Below are positions 10,087-19,254 of a stretch of 45,353 nt of DNA, in pieces. Numbering within the stretch: position 1 is the stretch's first letter; every line of letters starts with the position of its first letter. The notes under the pieces were generated by a model, which was not told where the DNA came from, did no database searches, and saw only the letters and a list, made by a program, of their open reading frames with translations. This DNA comes from Puniceicoccales bacterium (GTDB lineage: Bacteria > Verrucomicrobiota > Verrucomicrobiia > Opitutales > UBA953). Location: positions 1 through 45,353 of the forward strand of contig JAIRPL010000042.1 of assembly GCA_031256995.1 (NCBI GenBank). Direction: 5' to 3'. Made by a program: the position numbers and the translations under genes.

Positions 10087-11346
10087 ATGCGTCCCTTTTC
10101 ATTTCTGCCCGCCATTGCCGCCGCCGTGCTTGCCTGCGCCACCCCCGCCGCGCTTCCCGCGCAGTCCGCGCCGGGAGGCCCCATCCGGATTGTCGGCACC
10201 GTCCGCCGCCAGGCCATCACGGTCGAGTCCGCCGACAGCGAGCTGAACAATCTCGCCCGCCGCGCCTTCAAGGCCCACGGGAACTACGACCTTGTCGCCG
10301 GGGCGGACACCCGCCTCTCCCTGGTCAAGACGGGGGCCAATTCCGTCCGTGGCGATTTCACCTCGAAGCGGCGCGGCATCCGGTCCTCGCAGGCATTCAC
10401 CGGCGCATCCTGGCAGGAGGCCGCGTTGCGCGCCTGCGATGACGCGCTGGAGCGGGACGGACAGCGCCCGTTTTTCTCCGGAAAGCTTGCCTTTGTCAGC
10501 GACCGCACGGGCAGCAAGGAAGTCTATGCCGGGGACCTTTTCCTGAGCGTCGCGACGCCGTTGACCAATTATCGCTCCGTGGTCCTCTCGCCCCGGTGGA
10601 CGCACACCGGGACGGAGGTGCTCCACACGACTTATGTGAATGGCAATTTCACGGATATCTATGCCGTGGACGTTCGCGACCCGCGCCGCCGCCGTGGGGT
10701 GGTCGTGGGCGCGCGCGGCACGACAACGGGCGCCGTCTCCAATCCCCGGACGGGACGCCTCGCCTTCACGTCGTCCGCGCGGGGTGACATGGACATTTTT
10801 GGCGCGGACGCCTCCGGGGGTGGCGCGCGCCTGCTCGTGCGCACCCCCAAGAACAACGTCGAGACGGATCCAGCCTGGTCCGCGGATGGGACATTGCTGG
10901 CCTACGTCAGCGGTGCCTCGGGGCGCCCCTCCCTCCACGTCTCCAATGCCGACGGTTCCGCGCCCCGCCGTCTCCCCACGGCGGGCATCCGCTATGCGAC
11001 GGAGCCGGCTTGGAACCCTGTTTTTAAGACAAAAATAGCCTTCACATACCAGGAGGGCGGCGTGTTCGCCCTCGCGGTTCTGGACACCGCCACGAGCAAG
11101 GTCACCCGCCTGGAAGTGCGCGGCGCGCAAAATCACACCCACCCGATCTGGTGCGCGGACGGGCGCCACCTCATTGCCACGCAGACCTCGGGGCGCGCCT
11201 CGCGTCTCGTGCTTGTGGACACGCTCACCGGTCTTCCCGGGCTGGATGGGGCCGACGTCAACCCGTCCGACAGGCGTGTCACCGTCTTGAGCAACGCCGG
11301 CTGGGCCAATTGTTACGAGGCGGACTATCGCGCCCCCGCGAGGTGA
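10087..11346 (+). CDS. Exported TolB-like beta-propeller protein
   Basis: A 419-residue secreted protein. The N-terminus MRPFSFLPAIAAAVLACATPAALPAQSA is a clear signal peptide, fixing the start at 10087. About residues 45-125 resemble the TolB N-terminal domain, and the rest carries WD40-like/PD40 propeller repeats: GKLAFVSDRTGSKEVYAGD, LSPRWTHTGTEVLHT, GRLAFTSSARGDMDIFGAD and ETDPAWSADGTLLAYVS. TolB is part of the Tol-Pal envelope system, but no tolA, tolQ, tolR or pal adjoins it, so a Tol role is not established. It is followed after 3 bp by a membrane acyltransferase and then an exported protein, suggesting one operon. Confidence 0.8.
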   Translation: MRPFSFLPAIAAAVLACATPAALPAQSAPGGPIRIVGTVRRQAITVESADSELNNLARRAFKAHGNYDLVAGADTRLSLVKTGANSVRGDFTSKRRGIRSSQAFTGASWQEAALRACDDALERDGQRPFFSGKLAFVSDRTGSKEVYAGDLFLSVATPLTNYRSVVLSPRWTHTGTEVLHTTYVNGNFTDIYAVDVRDPRRRRGVVVGARGTTTGAVSNPRTGRLAFTSSARGDMDIFGADASGGGARLLVRTPKNNVETDPAWSADGTLLAYVSGASGRPSLHVSNADGSAPRRLPTAGIRYATEPAWNPVFKTKIAFTYQEGGVFALAVLDTATSKVTRLEVRGAQNHTHPIWCADGRHLIATQTSGRASRLVLVDTLTGLPGLDGADVNPSDRRVTVLSNAGWANCYEADYRAPAR

Positions 11347-11349
11347 AAG

Positions 11350-12543
11350 ATGGCATCCTCGGGCGGCATCGGGGAGGCCGGCGGGCGGCCTGGCGCGGAT
11401 GACCTGCAATCGCGGGTCATCTCGGCCCTGCGTTTTCCGCTCATCGTGGGCGTGCTGCTCATCCACACACGGGTGCGCCCCGGGGCGGGGGCGGACGGTT
11501 TCTTTTTTTACATCGAGGCGCTTTTTTCCCGCGTGATCGGGCATGTTTCCGTGCCGCTTTTTTTCTTTTTCTCCGGCTACCTGTTTTTTCGCGGCCCAAA
11601 CCCGGGGGCGGGGAAGGGGGGCGTTTCCGCCGCCTCCAACGGCATCTTCCCCTCCTCATGGTGGCTTGCGAAGCTTCGCGGGCGTGTGCGGACGCTTTTG
11701 CTGCCCTACGTGTTGTGGGTCGGTGGCTGGGCGGTGCTTTATGCCGTGCTTGTGAAAACCGGCCTCATCGGGGCGAGCCGTCCGCTGGATGCCCGTTTCT
11801 TCCTCCATGCCTTTTGGGATGTCGAGGCGGATGCCGACGGGACGCGCCCGCTTGCCGGGCAATTTTGGTTTTTGCGTGATTTGATGTGCGCCGTCCTGCT
11901 TGCGCCCGCACTGGGTTTTCTCGCGGCCCGGCGCATCGGCGCGGCGGTTGTGCTCGCGCTGGGGTTGCTGTGGTTTTTTGACGCGCAAGGCTCGCCTGTC
12001 GTCACGCGCATTCCATTTCTTGGCGACAGGGGCTTGAGCCATTGGGTCCTGTTCTTTTTCACGGCGGGGGCCTGGTTTTCCATCCGGGGAAGGAATTTTC
12101 TCGCGGATTCCGGCCGCTTCGCCCCGGGGGTGTTCATCCTGTATCCGGCGCTTGTGCTCGCGGACCTGCTGACCATCCGGCAGCCGTGGAATTTTGCCAT
12201 CCACCGCGCGGGGATTCTTGCCGCGATGCCCTTTTTTATCCTGTCGGCCGCGCGCCTGTCGCGGCCCGGCGCCGGGCGTCCCTTCCGGCCGGGCCGGGCG
12301 GCATTTGTCGCGGACTTTCTTCGTTCCGCCAGTTTTTTTGTCTACGCCGCGCACGGTCCGGCGCTTCTTTTCGCCTTGGAGAGGTTTTTCCTGAGGCCCC
12401 TGGCGCCCAAGGGCGACCCCGCCCTGGCCGCCAGCTACCTTGGGGCGCTTGCCTTGGAACTCGTGGCGACACTTGGCGCGTTTGCCGCCCTGCGCCGCTT
12501 GTGCCCGCGTTTGCTTTGCCTGCTCACGGGCGGGGCGCGATGA
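11350..12543 (+). CDS. Acyltransferase-3 family membrane protein
   Basis: A 397-residue polytopic protein with about ten hydrophobic segments and the acyltransferase-3 (OafA/YrhL, NodX) layout. The N-terminal R-x10-H type motif is present (RFPLIVGVLLIH, the catalytic histidine), followed by SVPLFFFFSGYLFF, WFLRDLMCAVLLAP and a C-terminal SFFVYAAHGPAL segment. Family members transfer acetyl, succinyl or similar groups to surface sugars or glycans; the acceptor here is unknown. It starts 3 bp after the propeller gene and its stop overlaps an ATG of the next reading frame (ATGA at 12540), so the three genes are probably co-transcribed. Confidence 0.8.
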   Translation: MASSGGIGEAGGRPGADDLQSRVISALRFPLIVGVLLIHTRVRPGAGADGFFFYIEALFSRVIGHVSVPLFFFFSGYLFFRGPNPGAGKGGVSAASNGIFPSSWWLAKLRGRVRTLLLPYVLWVGGWAVLYAVLVKTGLIGASRPLDARFFLHAFWDVEADADGTRPLAGQFWFLRDLMCAVLLAPALGFLAARRIGAAVVLALGLLWFFDAQGSPVVTRIPFLGDRGLSHWVLFFFTAGAWFSIRGRNFLADSGRFAPGVFILYPALVLADLLTIRQPWNFAIHRAGILAAMPFFILSAARLSRPGAGRPFRPGRAAFVADFLRSASFFVYAAHGPALLFALERFFLRPLAPKGDPALAASYLGALALELVATLGAFAALRRLCPRLLCLLTGGAR

Positions 12544-12629
12544 GAGCAACCGGAGGCGCTGGCGCGGCCCTTCCTCCCGCCGCCTATGGCATTGATTTTG
12601 TGCCGTGGCGGGGCACAACTGGCGCGCAA

Positions 12630-13646
12630 ATGCCAAATGACCCTCCACGCCGCGCGGGGCGTGCGCTTCCCCCGTTTTTCGCGGCTGCCGCGCTGCTGTT
12701 CCAGCCCCTGCTGCCCGCCATTCCCGCGTTCGCCCGGGATTTGGACACGGCGGGCATCCCCGCCACGGCCAAGGCCGTGTTTTTTGTCGATGCGGCCCCG
12801 GAGAGTCCGTTTGGCTCCGCGCTGCGCGAGATCGCCCTGCGGAAGCTGTCGTCATCCGCCGGGATCGTGCCGGCAGGCGACACCCGCGGCCTGGTCATTG
12901 CCATTCTTCCGTCCCCCGGCGCTGGCGATCCGCGGCGCGGCGTCCTGCTCCTGCGTGGAAATTTTGATTTCCCCGCCATCTTTTCGGAGGCGGAGAAACG
13001 CAATGCCAGGACCGTGGATGTTGGAGGCCGAAAATTTGTGGATGCCGGTTTGGCGGGTTCGCTTCCCGGCGCCGACGCAAAGGCTGGCGGTGCGAACCCC
13101 AGGATTCTTCTCGGCAAGGCGGCCCCGCGGATTCTCGTCCTCGCGGATGCGGGATGCGCCGGCGAGGTGGTCGCGGCATTTGACGCCCCGGAAAAGGCGT
13201 GGCGCGCGCCCGAGTCGCTCGGGAGGCTTCTCGCGGATTCCGGGTCGCCGCTCCTGCTTGGCGTTGTCGAGCAGAGCCTCTTTTCGCAATTGGGCCTCGC
13301 CGGCTCGGGCGATTCCGGCGAGGTGGCCCCGAGCGCCGTCCGCATCCTTTTCTCGGAGGCCTCCGGGATGCTTCGTTTGGAGCTTGAGGCGGATTTTCTC
13401 GTCCCGGAGGACGCCCGGCGCGTGGGCGCGAGGCTCAAAACCCTCTTCGATCTGCTCGTGCTGGAGGCGGCCTCGGATCGCGCCAAGGATGACCGGCCGC
13501 AATCCGGGGAGATCCGCCGCGAAGGGGATCTGCTTCTCCAGCTTCAGCGCGCGGCGCAATTTCTGCCTTTTGGCAAGACCCTGCGCATCACGGCCGAATT
13601 CCCCGTCTCCGACGCGCTGAAATTTCTCCGCGCCCAGGCGGGGTGA
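12630..13646 (+). CDS. Exported protein of unknown function
   Basis: I do not recognise this 338-residue protein. Starting at 12630 it begins with a good signal peptide: basic MPNDPPRRAGR, a hydrophobic core PPFFAAAALLFQPLLPAIPA and a likely cleavage after AFA. An in-frame ATG at 12540, overlapping the acyltransferase stop, would add 30 residues before this signal and is the alternative. The mature part mixes alpha and beta (KAVFFVDAAPESPFGSALRE, FDFPAIFSEAEKRNARTVDV) and recalls bacterial proteins that measure enzyme-like or matrix properties without conserved catalytic residues, but no family can be named. It ends 88 bp before the converging ABC transporter gene. Confidence 0.65.
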   Translation: MPNDPPRRAGRALPPFFAAAALLFQPLLPAIPAFARDLDTAGIPATAKAVFFVDAAPESPFGSALREIALRKLSSSAGIVPAGDTRGLVIAILPSPGAGDPRRGVLLLRGNFDFPAIFSEAEKRNARTVDVGGRKFVDAGLAGSLPGADAKAGGANPRILLGKAAPRILVLADAGCAGEVVAAFDAPEKAWRAPESLGRLLADSGSPLLLGVVEQSLFSQLGLAGSGDSGEVAPSAVRILFSEASGMLRLELEADFLVPEDARRVGARLKTLFDLLVLEAASDRAKDDRPQSGEIRREGDLLLQLQRAAQFLPFGKTLRITAEFPVSDALKFLRAQAG

Positions 13647-13734
13647 GCGGGAAAAAGCCGGATGCCCGCCACTGGCGCGCGTGGCAGGCCTTTCCTTGGG
13701 CGGGGCGCGGGGCGTGCGCGCCGCCGGGCATGGC

Positions 13735-15480
13735 TCATTCCTCCGATATGGCGTCGGCTTGATGGCGCCAGAGGCTGGCATAGAGGCCGCCGGCCGCCAG
13801 AAGCTCCTCGTGCGTCCCCTTTGCCAGGACGCGTCCGTGGCCAAGCACGACGATCTGGTCGGCCCGCCGCACGGTGGACAGGCGGTGGGCGATGACCAGC
13901 ACGGTGCGCTTGCGGCGGAGGGTGTCCAGGGCGCGCTGGATCTGCCGTTCGGTGATGGTGTCCACGCTGGCGGTGGCCTCGTCGAGGATGACCATCGGCG
14001 GGTCCTTCAAAAGCACGCGCGCGAGCGTCAGCCGCTGTTTTTCCCCCTGGCTCAGGCGGACGCCTTTCTCGCCGATTTGCGTCCGCAGCTTGTCCGGCAG
14101 GCGCTCCACGAATTCCAGCGCGGCGGCGCCCTCGAGCGCGTTGCGCATGTCGTCCTCCGTCGCCGTGGGCAGGGCCAGGCGCAGGTTTTCCTCGACCGTG
14201 CCGTCGAACAGGAATGGATCCTGCGCGACATGCCCGATCTGGCGGCGAAGCTCGCCGGGATCGAGTTTCCGGACATCCACCCCGTTGAGCGTGACGGCCC
14301 CGCCGCGCACGTCGTAGGCGCGCATGAGCAGCGCGGCCACGGTGGTCTTTCCCGCGCCCGTGTGGCCGACAAGGGCGGTGACCTTCCCCGCGGGGATCTC
14401 CAGCGTGAAGTCCCTCAGGATGCTCCCGCGCCCGTCATAGGCGAATTCCACGGCCTCCAGGCGCGCGCCGAGCGGCCCGTCGGGGAAGGGCGCGGGCGTC
14501 TCCGGGGGCGTGATCCCCGGCGGGGTGTCGAGCACCTCAAAGACCCGCCTGGCCGAGGCGCGTCCCGCCGCGAGCATCTGGTTGAGGCCTGTCATGCGCG
14601 CGACGGGTTCGTAAAGCATCACGGAGTACATGTAGAACGCCACAAGCTCGGGGAAGCCGAAGTCGGCGCGCCGCGTGGCGATCATCCAGCCGCCGGCGAG
14701 GAACACGGTGGCGGCGCCGAGGCTTGCCAGGAAGGAGGTGCCGGGGCTGTAAAGGGACCATTGGAACATGGCCCGCAGCGTGCGCCGCGCCAGCTCGGCG
14801 GCCTTTGCCGCGAAACGCGCGCGCTCGCGGTCCTGCAGCGCGAAGGATTGTATGAGGCGGCTCCCCTGGATGTCCTCGACCAGAAGCGCGTTCATGTCGG
14901 CGGAGGATTCGCGGACCCCCCTCCAGCGCGCGCCCATGCGGCTGTTGTACCACAGGCCGATGCCGAGCACCACGGGCAGCGGCGCGCAAACCCCGGCGGC
15001 CAGGAGCGGGTTCATCCAGAAGAGCGCCGCGATGACGCCCGTGAGCATGAGGAGCGCCGACAAGCCTTGCTCCGTGCCGTCAAGCAGCGCCCGCTCGACG
15101 TTCGCCACGTCATCAATCACGCGCGAGGCCAGCTCCCCGCTCTTGTTCTTGTCATAAAACGCGGCGGGCAGGTCCAGGAGCTTGCCGTGAAGTTCGCTGC
15201 GGATGTCCATCAGGATGCGCTGCTCGACGGTGTTGTTGACGCGGATTCGCAGGCAGTTGAGGGTCTCCCGCAGGAATTGCAGGCCCAGGATGGCGAGCGC
15301 GGTGAGCACAAAATCCCGCGTGGTGACGCCCTCCGGGGCGCTGATGCGGGCGAGCACCTCGCGCACAACCGCCGGGATGGCGAGCGCGGCGGCGGTCATG
15401 GCGGCGGCGATGGCGAGCGTCAGCGCGAAAAGGGCGCGGTGACGCCGGAAATAGGCGGATATTCGCCAAATCAGGCGCAT
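13735..15480 (-). CDS. ABC exporter, fused membrane and ATPase domains (MsbA-like)
   Basis: A 581-residue half-transporter. The N-terminal 310 residues form the six-helix exporter domain (HRALFALTLAIAAAMTAAAL at the first helix). The C-terminal ATPase carries Walker A GHTGAGKTT, the signature RLSQGEKQR, Walker B MVILDEATASVD and the switch histidine in VIAHRLSTV. Homodimers of this class export lipids (MsbA), peptides or drugs; nothing nearby reveals the substrate. It is transcribed away from the haem-uptake genes, separated by 133 bp. Confidence 0.92.
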   Translation of the reverse strand: MRLIWRISAYFRRHRALFALTLAIAAAMTAAALAIPAVVREVLARISAPEGVTTRDFVLTALAILGLQFLRETLNCLRIRVNNTVEQRILMDIRSELHGKLLDLPAAFYDKNKSGELASRVIDDVANVERALLDGTEQGLSALLMLTGVIAALFWMNPLLAAGVCAPLPVVLGIGLWYNSRMGARWRGVRESSADMNALLVEDIQGSRLIQSFALQDRERARFAAKAAELARRTLRAMFQWSLYSPGTSFLASLGAATVFLAGGWMIATRRADFGFPELVAFYMYSVMLYEPVARMTGLNQMLAAGRASARRVFEVLDTPPGITPPETPAPFPDGPLGARLEAVEFAYDGRGSILRDFTLEIPAGKVTALVGHTGAGKTTVAALLMRAYDVRGGAVTLNGVDVRKLDPGELRRQIGHVAQDPFLFDGTVEENLRLALPTATEDDMRNALEGAAALEFVERLPDKLRTQIGEKGVRLSQGEKQRLTLARVLLKDPPMVILDEATASVDTITERQIQRALDTLRRKRTVLVIAHRLSTVRRADQIVVLGHGRVLAKGTHEELLAAGGLYASLWRHQADAISEE

Positions 15481-15581
15481 GGGATCGCGGTTCCCGGCCG
15501 AAAAAAGTGTGTTTGCATGTTCCGCTTTCTATGCGGAGTGAAGTCGGGATTGGAAGGTCTTTCTGATTTTGTTATTGCATT

Positions 15582-15596
15582 TGAGACTCAATCTCT
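15582..15596 (+). promoter_or_regulatory. Possible Fur-type iron box ahead of hemS
   Basis: TGAGACTCAATCTCT matches about 9 of 14 defined positions of the 7-1-7 Fur consensus (TGATAATNATTATCA) and lies 18 bp ahead of the hemS start in an AT-rich stretch. The location fits iron control of haem uptake; the match is imperfect. Confidence 0.35.
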
Positions 15597-15613
15597 ATTT
15601 CAACGGAGGCCTT

Positions 15614-16669
15614 ATGGGTTTCCAAAACACAGAAAACAACGAAGATTCTGTTGCGACTGACGTTTCAAAAACGGCGAATGTCGCCGTTTCCGCCGCTTCC
15701 GTTGCGGCGCCGGTCTCATCCGAGGAATTGCGCAAGGCGTGGGCGGCGCTGAAAGCATCGCAACCGAGGCTCTATCCTCGCGAGGGGGCGGCCTTGCTTG
15801 GTGTCTCCGAGGAGCAAATCATCGCCACGGGCGCCGGGGAGAATGCCTTCCATGCGCCCTCCAAGGGCGGCGCCGGGGTCGTGGCGCTTCTCAACGAGCT
15901 GCGGCAATTCGGGCCGGTCCTGTTTATTATCCGCAATGATGACGCCGTGCTGGAAAAGGCGGCCAGCCTTCAATTTTCACTTTCCGAGACGCACGGTCGC
16001 ACGGTGGCCCTGGCCGAGGTCGAGGGGGTGCGCCTGTGGTTCTCGCCGGACGCGGTGGCCTCGGTGTGGGTCGTCCACGCGGAGAAATTCGTGCGCCGCG
16101 GCGTGCAGTTTTACGACAAGGACGGTGTGGCGGTGCTGAAAGCCTACATCAGCGATGAATCGCAGATCGCGGCGTTTGACGCCTGGGCGGCGAAGTGGCT
16201 GGAGGCCCCGGCGGACGGGACGGCGGCTGGCGCCAGCGTCCAGGGGGAGGCCTGCGCGGCTTCCGGGCCGGCAAAGGGGGCGGGATGCCCGCACGCCGGC
16301 TGCGCGCATGGGAGCGTCGCCCCGGTCGCGCTTCCGGCGGATTCCTTCAAGACCTTGCTCAAGGCGGTGGCAAAATCGGGCGAGTCCGTCACCCTGGCGC
16401 TCACCAATGGCAACGCCTTCTTCAGTGTGACCGCCTCGGGCATCACCAAGGTGGTTCCGTTCGGGCCGTGGTACAATGTCCTGGATGATTCGCTGCACAC
16501 GCACCTGCGCGAGAGCGCGGTCGTCTCCGCGGAGGGGCGCGTGGATGAGGCCGCCGGCGTCCTGCGCTTGTCCGCCAACAATGCCTCCGGGAAGCCCGTG
16601 TTCTGGTTGCGCGTCGCCGCCTCCGGTGCCGCCGCCGGGGAAGTCTTGCAGGGAGGGAAGGGGCAATGA
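15614..16669 (+). CDS. hemS: HemS/HmuS-type haem utilisation protein
   Basis: A 351-residue cytoplasmic protein of the HemS/ChuS family, which binds imported haem and, in some members, degrades it. Two homologous halves are visible: residues about 38-205 (LRKAWAALKASQPRLYPREG, then ALLGVSEEQIIATGAGE, SVQFYDKDGVAVLKAY-like segment) and about 235-345 (DSFKTLLKAVAKSGESVTLA, FGPWYNVLDDSLHTHLRES). The linker between them contains a Cys/His-rich C225-PHAGC-AH cluster that includes a Cys-Pro pair, as in haem regulatory motifs. A GGAGG ribosome site at 15605-15609 fixes the start. The stop overlaps the next start by ATGA, so it is coupled to hmuT. Confidence 0.85.
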   Translation: MGFQNTENNEDSVATDVSKTANVAVSAASVAAPVSSEELRKAWAALKASQPRLYPREGAALLGVSEEQIIATGAGENAFHAPSKGGAGVVALLNELRQFGPVLFIIRNDDAVLEKAASLQFSLSETHGRTVALAEVEGVRLWFSPDAVASVWVVHAEKFVRRGVQFYDKDGVAVLKAYISDESQIAAFDAWAAKWLEAPADGTAAGASVQGEACAASGPAKGAGCPHAGCAHGSVAPVALPADSFKTLLKAVAKSGESVTLALTNGNAFFSVTASGITKVVPFGPWYNVLDDSLHTHLRESAVVSAEGRVDEAAGVLRLSANNASGKPVFWLRVAASGAAAGEVLQGGKGQ

Positions 16670-17757
16670 GGCGCCTTGCGATCGTGGCGGCACTGGCCGC
16701 CTTGCTGCCTTCATTGGCGGCGCATGGCGACGGCGTTAGGGACAGCGGGGGTGGCGAGGCCGAAAACGCTCCGGTAGCCTGCGTTTCCGGCGCTCCAGCC
16801 CCTGCTGCTTCTAACGCCGTGGCCTGTGACAAGGGCGGCGGTACGGCGGCCGGCCGCGCCCCTGCCGCGAATGAGACGGGTCGCGCGCCACAACCCGCCC
16901 AGCGTCTTGTCACCCTGGGCGGGCCTGTGACGGAGATCGTGTTCGCGCTGGGCGCGGAGTCCGAGGTCATCGCCACGGACCGCACCAGCCTTTACCCGCC
17001 GCGCGCCCAAAAATTGCCCTCGGTGGGCGTTTACCGCGCGCTGTCGGCGGAGGGGGTTCTCGGCATCTCGCCCTCGAAGATCCTGTCCGGGTCCGGCATC
17101 GGGCCGGAGGAGGCGGTGAAGCAGCTGCGCGCCTGCGGCATCCCGCTCGTCATCATTGAGAACCCGCGTTCGCCGGAGACGCTGTTTTCCGCCATCGAGC
17201 GTCTGGGACGCGAGGTGCGCAGGGAAAAGGAGGCGGCCGCGCTGGCCGCGAAAATCCGTGGCGAGCTTGAGGAGGCGAAGGCCGTCGGCGCCGGGCGGCG
17301 CAAGCCGCGTGTTGTTTTCCTGATGGGCATGGCGGGGGTGGCATCGGCCGCTGGCGCCGAGACACAGGCCAATGGCATCATCGAACTGGCTGGCGGCGAA
17401 AACCTGTTCGCGCGCTTCCGCGGTTACAAGCCGGTCTCGGAGGAGGCCATCCTGGAGGCCGCGCCGGATGTGGTGCTGATCGCGTCCCATTCGACGAAGG
17501 GGGACGTGGATGCGCCCAAGGACACGGCAAAGTATATGAAAAGATTCGGTTTCCGGGCCTTGGGTTCGCAACCCAAGATAAAGGTGGTGCCGGTGGATGT
17601 GGGCGAGTTTTTGATCATCGGCCCCCGGGCCGGGCAGTGTGCGATCAAGCTGGCGAAAATTTTCCACGGGGTGGATGCCTCCCCGAAGGAGGATGCGCCG
17701 CCCGCTGCGGTTTCCCGTGGAAATGCCGAAAAGTCCGCCACCCCGGCTCCGTTTTAA
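16666..17757 (+). CDS. hmuT: Periplasmic haem-binding protein of an ABC importer
   Basis: A 363-residue cluster-A/TroA-type substrate-binding protein. It has an N-terminal signal peptide (MRRLAIVAALAALLPSLAAHGD), then a low-complexity Ala/Gly/Pro linker to about residue 80. The binding domain opens with RLVTLGGPVTEIVFALGAES. The segment TDRTSLYPPRAQKLPSVGVY and RALSAEGVLGISPSKIL is the haem-ligand region seen in HmuT/PhuT proteins, where a Tyr or His coordinates iron. The gene is translationally coupled to hemS. The permease gene follows after an unusually long 435 bp. Confidence 0.87.
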   Translation: MRRLAIVAALAALLPSLAAHGDGVRDSGGGEAENAPVACVSGAPAPAASNAVACDKGGGTAAGRAPAANETGRAPQPAQRLVTLGGPVTEIVFALGAESEVIATDRTSLYPPRAQKLPSVGVYRALSAEGVLGISPSKILSGSGIGPEEAVKQLRACGIPLVIIENPRSPETLFSAIERLGREVRREKEAAALAAKIRGELEEAKAVGAGRRKPRVVFLMGMAGVASAAGAETQANGIIELAGGENLFARFRGYKPVSEEAILEAAPDVVLIASHSTKGDVDAPKDTAKYMKRFGFRALGSQPKIKVVPVDVGEFLIIGPRAGQCAIKLAKIFHGVDASPKEDAPPAAVSRGNAEKSATPAPF

Positions 17758-18192
17758 TACGTTGATGACGGGCATGATGAGATCACCGGGTCGTGCATTG
17801 TCCGAAAAGAGGCGCGGCGACTTGGGGGCGGAGGTGTGGCACGCTTGGGCGGGACGCCCCGCCTTCGTCCGGGATTTCCGCCTGAAACCCCCGCTTTCCG
17901 GGCTTCCGGACGCGCGGGAATGCGGGGATCCGCCCCTGCGGCCACCGGGGGCATCCGGTTGCTTGTGCCGCCGTGCGTGGTGCGTGATTCGTGTTCCGCG
18001 CCGTTGGCGGGGCGCGCGCGGGCCAGGCCCTGTGTTCGCGTCCGCCCTCGCGCGGGTTGCCTGCGATTCGCCGGATTGGCGCGGGGCGTCGCGGGCCGGG
18101 ACGCCGCCACCCCGCCCATGTCGCTCGTGACCCACCCCGCCCCCCTTCCTTCCGTATTCCAGCGTTCAAATGGTTTCCCTTTTTGAAAAAAC
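17758..18192. other. Long intergenic stretch inside the haem-uptake cluster
   Basis: These 435 bp separate hmuT from hmuU. No reading frame here resembles a protein, and I see no tRNA, repeat or clear terminator. The GC-rich sequence with short imperfect palindromes (around 17860-17930) may be an intergenic repeat or gene remnant. Confidence 0.4.
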
Positions 18193-19254
18193 ATGAAAAT
18201 CACACGTATCACCGCCTTTGTCGCGCTTGCGGGGGGCATCACGTTTTTTGCCCTGCTGTCCCTGACCATCGGGCCGATGGACATGCCGTTCGTGAAGGTC
18301 TGCAACATCCTGCTTGAACGGCTTTTGCCCGCCGGGGTTGTCACCAACGGGGCCGTGGGGTCGGAGGGGGTTGTCATCTGGGACATCCGCCTTGCGCGCA
18401 CCACCCTTGCGTTGCTCGCCGGGGGCGGGCTTGCGATGGCCGGGGCGGCCATGCAGGGCGTCTTTCGCAACCCGCTTGCCGACCCGGGGATCATCGGTGT
18501 CTCCGGCGGCGGGGCCATTGGCGCGGTGACGGCCATCGTGCTTGGATCACGCATCCTCCCCGGCGATTTCACGGCGCGCTATGCGGCGTGGATCACCCCC
18601 GTGGCCGCGATGGCGGGGGCGATTTCCATGACGGTTCTCATTTACCATCTGTCGCTGCGCCGCAGGCACGTGGACCTTGTCTCGATGCTGCTTGTGGGGA
18701 TTGCCATCAACGCCCTTGGCGGGGCTTTCATCGGGTTGGTGTCCGCCTTTGTCGCGACCGCCGAGGAGCTGCAAACGGTCACGTTTTGGACGCTTGGCTC
18801 GCTGGGGCGGGCGACGTGGGATTTGATCCTTCCCGCCGCCCTCTTTCTCGCGCCGCCATTGCTTTTGCTCCCGCGTTACGCGCGCCCCTTGAACGCGCTG
18901 GCCTTGGGCGAGGAGGATGCCGCCCTGCTTGGCGTGGATGTGCCGCGTGTGAAGCGCGCGCTTATCGCGCTTGCGGCCGCGCTGGTGGGGACGACGGTCG
19001 CGTTGTGCGGCATGATCGGTTTCATCCCGCTTGTCGCGCCGCACATTGTGCGCGCCGCCGCCGGGGGCGACCACCGGTTTCTTCTGCCCGCCTCGGCCTT
19101 GGTGGGCGCGGCCTTGCTGCTTGCGGCCGACATGGCCGCGCGAACCGTGGTCGCGCCCGCCGAGTTGCCACTGGGGATCGTCACAAGCCTCTTTGGCGCC
19201 CCCGTGTTCCTCTCCCTGATCTGGAAGCGCAACCGGGCCTTGGAGCGGGCATAG
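18193..19254 (+). CDS. hmuU: FecCD-family permease, haem or iron-chelate importer
   Basis: A 353-residue membrane permease of the BtuC/FecCD family with about ten transmembrane helices. Recognisable segments are VIWDIRLARTTLALLAGGGL (loop contacting the ATPase), AMQGVFRNPLADPGIIGVSG, FWTLGSLGRATWD, GEEDAALLGVDVPRVKR (coupling helix) and GFIPLVAPHIVR. Together with HmuT it should carry haem across the inner membrane. The ATPase (HmuV) that normally follows is absent; the CRISPR locus begins 512 bp later. Confidence 0.88.
   Translation: MKITRITAFVALAGGITFFALLSLTIGPMDMPFVKVCNILLERLLPAGVVTNGAVGSEGVVIWDIRLARTTLALLAGGGLAMAGAAMQGVFRNPLADPGIIGVSGGGAIGAVTAIVLGSRILPGDFTARYAAWITPVAAMAGAISMTVLIYHLSLRRRHVDLVSMLLVGIAINALGGAFIGLVSAFVATAEELQTVTFWTLGSLGRATWDLILPAALFLAPPLLLLPRYARPLNALALGEEDAALLGVDVPRVKRALIALAAALVGTTVALCGMIGFIPLVAPHIVRAAAGGDHRFLLPASALVGAALLLAADMAARTVVAPAELPLGIVTSLFGAPVFLSLIWKRNRALERA

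Noticed and set aside
13681-15660. A 659-codon plus-strand frame across the ABC exporter
   Set aside because: It is the reverse of a clear ABC transporter gene; its composition is His/Arg/Gly-rich with no motif.
17754-18572. A 272-codon minus-strand frame over the hmuT-hmuU gap
   Set aside because: It overlaps the start of hmuU, is Pro/Arg/Ala-rich and has no recognisable domain.
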